A model generated the notes under the pieces. The model was not told where the DNA came from, made no database searches, and was given only the letters and a program-made list of their open reading frames with translations. Below, one piece after another: positions 60,833-64,000 of a stretch of DNA of 64,000 nucleotides. The position numbers were made by a program, and so were the translations under genes. Positions within the stretch are counted from its first letter, which is position 1; every line of letters begins with the position of its first letter. Origin of the DNA: Thermohalobaculum sp039033215 (lineage in GTDB: Bacteria; Pseudomonadota; Alphaproteobacteria; Rhodobacterales; Rhodobacteraceae); NCBI GenBank assembly GCA_039033215.1, contig JBCCDA010000014.1:1-64000 (forward strand), given 5' to 3'.

Positions 60833-61468
60833 TCAGGGTGCCCAGTGCAGGAAGTTCCCGATCAGGCGCAGGCCGGTAGCCTGACTCTTCTCGGGGTGAA
60901 ATTGCGTGCCGATCATGTTGGCGTGCCCGACGACGGCGGTGACCATCTCGCCATGGACCGAATGGGCCAGCCGGTGCTCGGGCACCCGGGGGCGCAGATG
61001 GTAGGAGTGCACGAAATAGGCGTGCGCGCCCGGGTCGATCCCCGCGAGCACCGGATGATCGCTGGTGATCGTCAGCTCGTTCCAGCCCATGTGCGGCACC
61101 TTCAGCGCCGGGTCGTCGGGCGCGAGCTCCACGACGTCGCCGGGGATCCAGTCAAATCCCGGCGTCTCGCCATGCTCGAGCCCGCGCGTCGCCATCAGTT
61201 GCATCCCGACGCAGATCCCGAGGAACGGGGTGCCTTGCTTCACCCGCTCGAAGATCGCCTCCGCCATCCCGTCGACAGCGAAGAGCCCCCGGCGACAATC
61301 CGCGAAGGCGCCGACACCGGGCAGGACCACCCGATCCGCGCGCGTCACCGCATCCGGGTCCGAAGTCACCAGGATCGGACCGCCCCCGGTCTCGCCCGAC
61401 ATCCGCTCGAACGCCTTCTCGGCCGAGTGGAGGTTGCCCGAACCGTAGTCCACGATCGCGGTGGTCAT
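60833..61468 (-). CDS. hisH: Imidazole glycerol phosphate synthase, glutaminase subunit
   Basis: The 212-residue class I glutamine amidotransferase supplies ammonia to HisF. It begins TTAIVDYGSGNLHSAEKAFERM, with LPGVGAFADC, the nucleophile Cys in FLGICVGMQL, and the His-Glu pair in GTQFHPEKSQ. The start ATG at 61468 overlaps the DUF2628 stop (ATGA). It follows the genus-typical order hisB-DUF2628-hisH. Confidence 0.96.
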   Translation of the reverse strand: MTTAIVDYGSGNLHSAEKAFERMSGETGGGPILVTSDPDAVTRADRVVLPGVGAFADCRRGLFAVDGMAEAIFERVKQGTPFLGICVGMQLMATRGLEHGETPGFDWIPGDVVELAPDDPALKVPHMGWNELTITSDHPVLAGIDPGAHAYFVHSYHLRPRVPEHRLAHSVHGEMVTAVVGHANMIGTQFHPEKSQATGLRLIGNFLHWAP

Positions 61469-61815
61469 GCGCGCGCACCCTCGCCCGACATCCAGAGCTC
61501 CTCCGCGCCTTCTTCCGTCGCCGCCTCGACGGTCGCCACCTCGTGCCAACCGCGGGACCTAAGCTCCAATCGCTTCAGAGCCCCGCCCTCGAACGCCGCG
61601 ATAAATCCGATGGCATACATGGCAGGCGATGCCGCAAGCGGATTGACCACTGCGGCGATGAGCAGCACCGATACCATCCCGAACAGGATCACCCAAAGCC
61701 CGTGCCAGATCGCCCAGATCGGCGGCAGAATCAGAGCGAAGATGCTGAAGCGGTCGGCGACAAGCCACAGGTCACGCGCGCCCTTGCGGTGCACCGTCCA
61801 GAGCTTCAGCTCCAT
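61465..61815 (-). CDS. DUF2628 domain membrane protein
   Basis: The 116-residue protein has an N-terminal LKLWTVHRKG segment and then the DUF2628 core ADRFSIFALILPPIWAIWHGLW. Two further hydrophobic helices follow (VILFGMVSVLLIAAVVNPLAA, MYAIGFIAAFEG), then an acidic tail. It is probably an inner-membrane protein of unknown function. It is coupled to hisB (TGATG) and hisH (ATGA), so it is translated within the his operon. Confidence 0.88.
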   Translation of the reverse strand: MELKLWTVHRKGARDLWLVADRFSIFALILPPIWAIWHGLWVILFGMVSVLLIAAVVNPLAASPAMYAIGFIAAFEGGALKRLELRSRGWHEVATVEAATEEGAEELWMSGEGARA

Positions 61816-62402
61816 CAGAGCGCGCCCTTGGTCGACGGTACGGCATCGGACTTGCGGGGGTCTGTCTCGAGCGCATCGCGCAGAGAGCGTGCCACAGCCT
61901 TGAAAGCCGCCTCGGCGATATGGTGGGAGTTGATGCCCGCCAGCGCGTCCACGTGCAGTGTGATCCCGCCATGGGTCGAGAACGCCTGGAAGAACTCCCG
62001 TACCAGTTCGGTATCGAAGGTCCCGATCTTCGGCGCCGTGAAGTCGACGCGCCAGCCAAGATATGGGCGCCCCGACAGATCAAGTGCCGCGCGCACCAGC
62101 GTGTCATCCATCGGCAGCAGACAATCGCCGTAGCGGCGGATGCCCCGCTTGTCGCCCATGGCCTCGGCCAAGACCTGGCCGAGAACAATGCCCGTGTCCT
62201 CGACCGTGTGGTGGTCGTCGATATGCAGATCCCCCACGGCGCGGACCGTCATATCGATCAGCGCGTGGCGGGCGAGCTGGTCCAGCATGTGGTCGAAGAA
62301 GCCGATGCCCGTCTGGTTGTCATAGCTGCCGGTCCCGTCGAGGTTCAGCTCGACGGTGATCTCGGTCTCAGCGGTTTTGCGGGTAAGGGTCGCTGTGCGC
62401 AT
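61815..62402 (-). CDS. hisB: Imidazoleglycerol-phosphate dehydratase
   Basis: The 195-residue manganese enzyme converts IGP to imidazole acetol phosphate. It has the duplicated metal motifs GIGFFDHMLDQLARHALIDM with HIDDHHTVED, and the C-terminal FFQAFSTHGGITLHVDALAGINSHHIAEAAFKAVARSLR (HHxxE). It is the first gene of the minus-strand hisB-DUF2628-hisH unit and divergent from hslV (87 bp apart). It is monofunctional, without the HisB phosphatase domain. Confidence 0.97.
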   Translation of the reverse strand: MRTATLTRKTAETEITVELNLDGTGSYDNQTGIGFFDHMLDQLARHALIDMTVRAVGDLHIDDHHTVEDTGIVLGQVLAEAMGDKRGIRRYGDCLLPMDDTLVRAALDLSGRPYLGWRVDFTAPKIGTFDTELVREFFQAFSTHGGITLHVDALAGINSHHIAEAAFKAVARSLRDALETDPRKSDAVPSTKGAL

Positions 62403-62489
62403 GGCGGTTCCTCCGGTCGGCGCCTCTATAGGGCGCAGGGGCGTGGGTAGCAATTCCCGAACCTTCGGCTTAGATCGATCGGAGAGGAG

Positions 62490-63056
62490 ATGGGCATGAA
62501 CCAACAGAACTTCCCTGGCTGGCACGGCACGACGATCGTGGCCATCAAGAAGGGTGACCAGGTTGCGGTCGCCGGTGACGGACAGGTCTCGCTGGGTCAG
62601 ACCGTGATCAAGGGCAACGCCCGCAAGGTACGACGGCTGAACCCCGGCGGTCACGACGTGATCTGCGGGTTCGCGGGGGCCACGGCGGACGCCTTCACGC
62701 TGCTCGAGCGGTTGGAGTCGAAGCTCGAGGCCGCGCCCGGACAACTGATGCGCGCTTGCGTGGATCTCGCCAAGGACTGGCGGACAGACAAGTATCTGCG
62801 CAATCTCGAGGCGATGCTGATCGTCACGGACGGTGCACACCTGCTCGTGGTCACCGGTGCGGGCGATGTGTTGGAGCCTGAAGGCGGAATCGCGGCCATC
62901 GGATCGGGCGGCAACTACGCGCTCGCCGCGGCGAGGGCCATGGCGGACATGGACATCGATGCCGAAACCGCAGCGCGCAAGGCGCTGGAGATTGCCGCGT
63001 CCATCTGCGTCTACACGAACGGCAACGCCGTGGTGGACGTGATCGGCTCGGCATAG
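62490..63056 (+). CDS. hslV: ATP-dependent protease subunit HslV
   Basis: The 188-residue proteasome-like peptidase has the N-terminal catalytic Thr exposed in WHGTTIVAIKKGDQVAVAGDGQVSLGQTVIKGNARKVRR, FAGATADAFTLLERLE, and GSGGNYALAAARA. It forms a double hexamer ring and degrades proteins with HslU, which lies outside the window or elsewhere. The start ATG at 62490 follows GGAGAGG; the ATG at 62496 is also possible. Confidence 0.96.
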   Translation: MGMNQQNFPGWHGTTIVAIKKGDQVAVAGDGQVSLGQTVIKGNARKVRRLNPGGHDVICGFAGATADAFTLLERLESKLEAAPGQLMRACVDLAKDWRTDKYLRNLEAMLIVTDGAHLLVVTGAGDVLEPEGGIAAIGSGGNYALAAARAMADMDIDAETAARKALEIAASICVYTNGNAVVDVIGSA

Positions 63057-63131
63057 GGGCGCGGTCTCTGGCCACACTGGACATGCAGGGGGCAACGCGC
63101 CACTCTTCGGCTTTCAGCCTCTGGTGTTCGG

Positions 63132-64000
63132 ATGGGTATTTTGGAGTCAGGCACGCAGATCCCGACGGCGAAACGAAATGATGCCGCGGGCCTGCCGCCA
63201 GAGGGTCGCGTTCGCCAGGCGCTCATCGCGCTTGGCACCGTAATCGGGTGGATTGCCCTTACGGTCCTGATCATCTGGGTCCACCGTGATCACGACCCGA
63301 TGCAGCCAGCCAGGCTGCTTGGTGGGCTTGGGCTGATCACCTGGACATTTGCGGAAATGATGGGAGGGCGCGAGGGGCCGATCTGGCCGATCAGCGCCCT
63401 GGCAGTCACGGGTTCGCTGTCGATCGGCTATGCGGCGGGGTTGGTGGCGCATGAGTACACGGACCAACCCGGATTATCGGGGATCGCGGTGATCAGTGGC
63501 GTATCTGCGCTTGCGATGCTGGCGTTCCTGTTTCGGTTCCGTTTGCCGGGTCTGGTCTCGCCGGTGGTCACGTTTTCGGTCGTGGGCCTCTTTATCTGGC
63601 TCTACGGTTTGGACCGTCATGGGTTGAGCCAGGTCGAGGGCTTCTCGGCCCGCGGTATCCTTGCGGCGCTTATGGGGTCACCCATCTGGGCGGCGATCTT
63701 CGGGGCGCTCGGCACGGGTGCCGTCTTGCTGGCACGGCGCCTCGACTTGACGGGAGACGAGTTCGGACTGGCCTCGGCACGACCGCTGCACCTCATCGGC
63801 GCCGGAGTCGGTGCGCTGGTGATTGGCCGCGTACTGATGCATCTCCCCCCGGGTCTCGATGCGATGGCGCTCATCGCGCTTTGGATGGGAGGCTGGGTCT
63901 GGGCGCTCAGGATCAACCGGGTGGCCGTACTCGTCGCGATCCACTTCGCGATCGCCAAACCTCTTATGGCAGCGATCGCTACACCGTTCGGATGGACGCT
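63132..64000 (+). CDS. Multi-pass membrane protein, 3' truncated by window
   Basis: The frame is open from the ATG at 63132 to the last base (289 codons visible). After about 30 polar residues there are at least seven hydrophobic segments: LIALGTVIGWIALTVLIIWV, WPISALAVTGSLSIGYAAGLV, IAVISGVSALAMLAFLF and VVTFSVVGLFIWLYG. Others are IWAAIFGALGTGAVLLA and LIGAGVGALVIGRVLM, and more follow. It is an inner-membrane protein of unknown function. It begins 75 bp after hslV, in the place where hslU often occurs, so hslU is displaced. Confidence 0.6.
   Translation, partial: MGILESGTQIPTAKRNDAAGLPPEGRVRQALIALGTVIGWIALTVLIIWVHRDHDPMQPARLLGGLGLITWTFAEMMGGREGPIWPISALAVTGSLSIGYAAGLVAHEYTDQPGLSGIAVISGVSALAMLAFLFRFRLPGLVSPVVTFSVVGLFIWLYGLDRHGLSQVEGFSARGILAALMGSPIWAAIFGALGTGAVLLARRLDLTGDEFGLASARPLHLIGAGVGALVIGRVLMHLPPGLDAMALIALWMGGWVWALRINRVAVLVAIHFAIAKPLMAAIATPFGWT

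Overview
The window is a high-GC alphaproteobacterial chromosome segment, almost certainly from the Rhodobacteraceae/Roseobacter group (Rhodobacterales). The evidence is a complete gene transfer agent (GTA) cluster of the Rhodobacter capsulatus type, the neighbourhood fabF-mltG-GTA-scoAB, and the hslV/hisB...hisA...hisFE arrangement. It holds about 65 supportable protein genes, one tRNA, one likely small RNA and a few decayed genes.

Layout. (1) 1-8.5 kb: mixed housekeeping genes: a STAS-like protein, a DauA-like FAD amine oxidase, a secreted delta-class carbonic anhydrase, a broken glutathione S-transferase, parE, a DMT-family transporter and a lipoprotein. (2) 8.5-14.1 kb: a tRNA-Lys(CTT) followed by an accessory segment of visibly lower GC. 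It holds a possible IS3 remnant, a formylglycine-generating enzyme, a Tat-exported arylsulfatase, a periplasmic HAD phosphatase and a decayed IS66-family element. (3) 14.2-23.3 kb: dapB plus the fatty acid genes fabD, fabG, acpP and fabF, then mltG. fabD and fabG are separated by two paralogous genes of unknown function that flank a PhyH-type dioxygenase. (4) 23.4-40.1 kb: the GTA cluster g1-g15 (terminase to tail hub). It is preceded by a perfect CtrA box and a promoter-sRNA-terminator unit, and it carries two extra genes (a beta-helix protein and a fibre-tail adaptor) between the capsid and connector genes. (5) 40.2-48.5 kb: a CoA-transferase operon split by a VOC gene, an LCAT-like lipoprotein, an Lrp regulator, an ELM1-like protein, an SDR, glyQ and small exported proteins. 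(6) 48.6-52 kb: a large RTX metalloprotease. (7) 52.3-64 kb: yraN-gshB, an HSL-type esterase, a GT25 glycosyltransferase, the dispersed histidine genes hisE, hisF, hisA, hisH and hisB with their usual small neighbours, a SCO/cysteine-rich secreted cluster, hslV, and a membrane protein running off the end.

How the genes work together. g1 and g2 form the packaging terminase, g3-g5 the head, g6-g8 the neck, g9-g11 the tail tube and tape measure, and g12-g15 the baseplate, hub and peptidoglycan-degrading tip. hisB, hisH, hisA, hisF and hisE cover most of the middle of histidine synthesis. The sulfatase needs the neighbouring formylglycine-generating enzyme for its catalytic residue.

The most interesting items, in my view, are the GTA leader (CtrA site plus putative sRNA), the beta-helix/adaptor pair inside the GTA, the orphan paralogue pair around the PhyH gene, the Cys/His-rich secreted pair coupled to a SCO protein, and an 11-bp tandem repeat array upstream of hisF. 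All product names rest on motif and family recognition by eye; no database search was possible.
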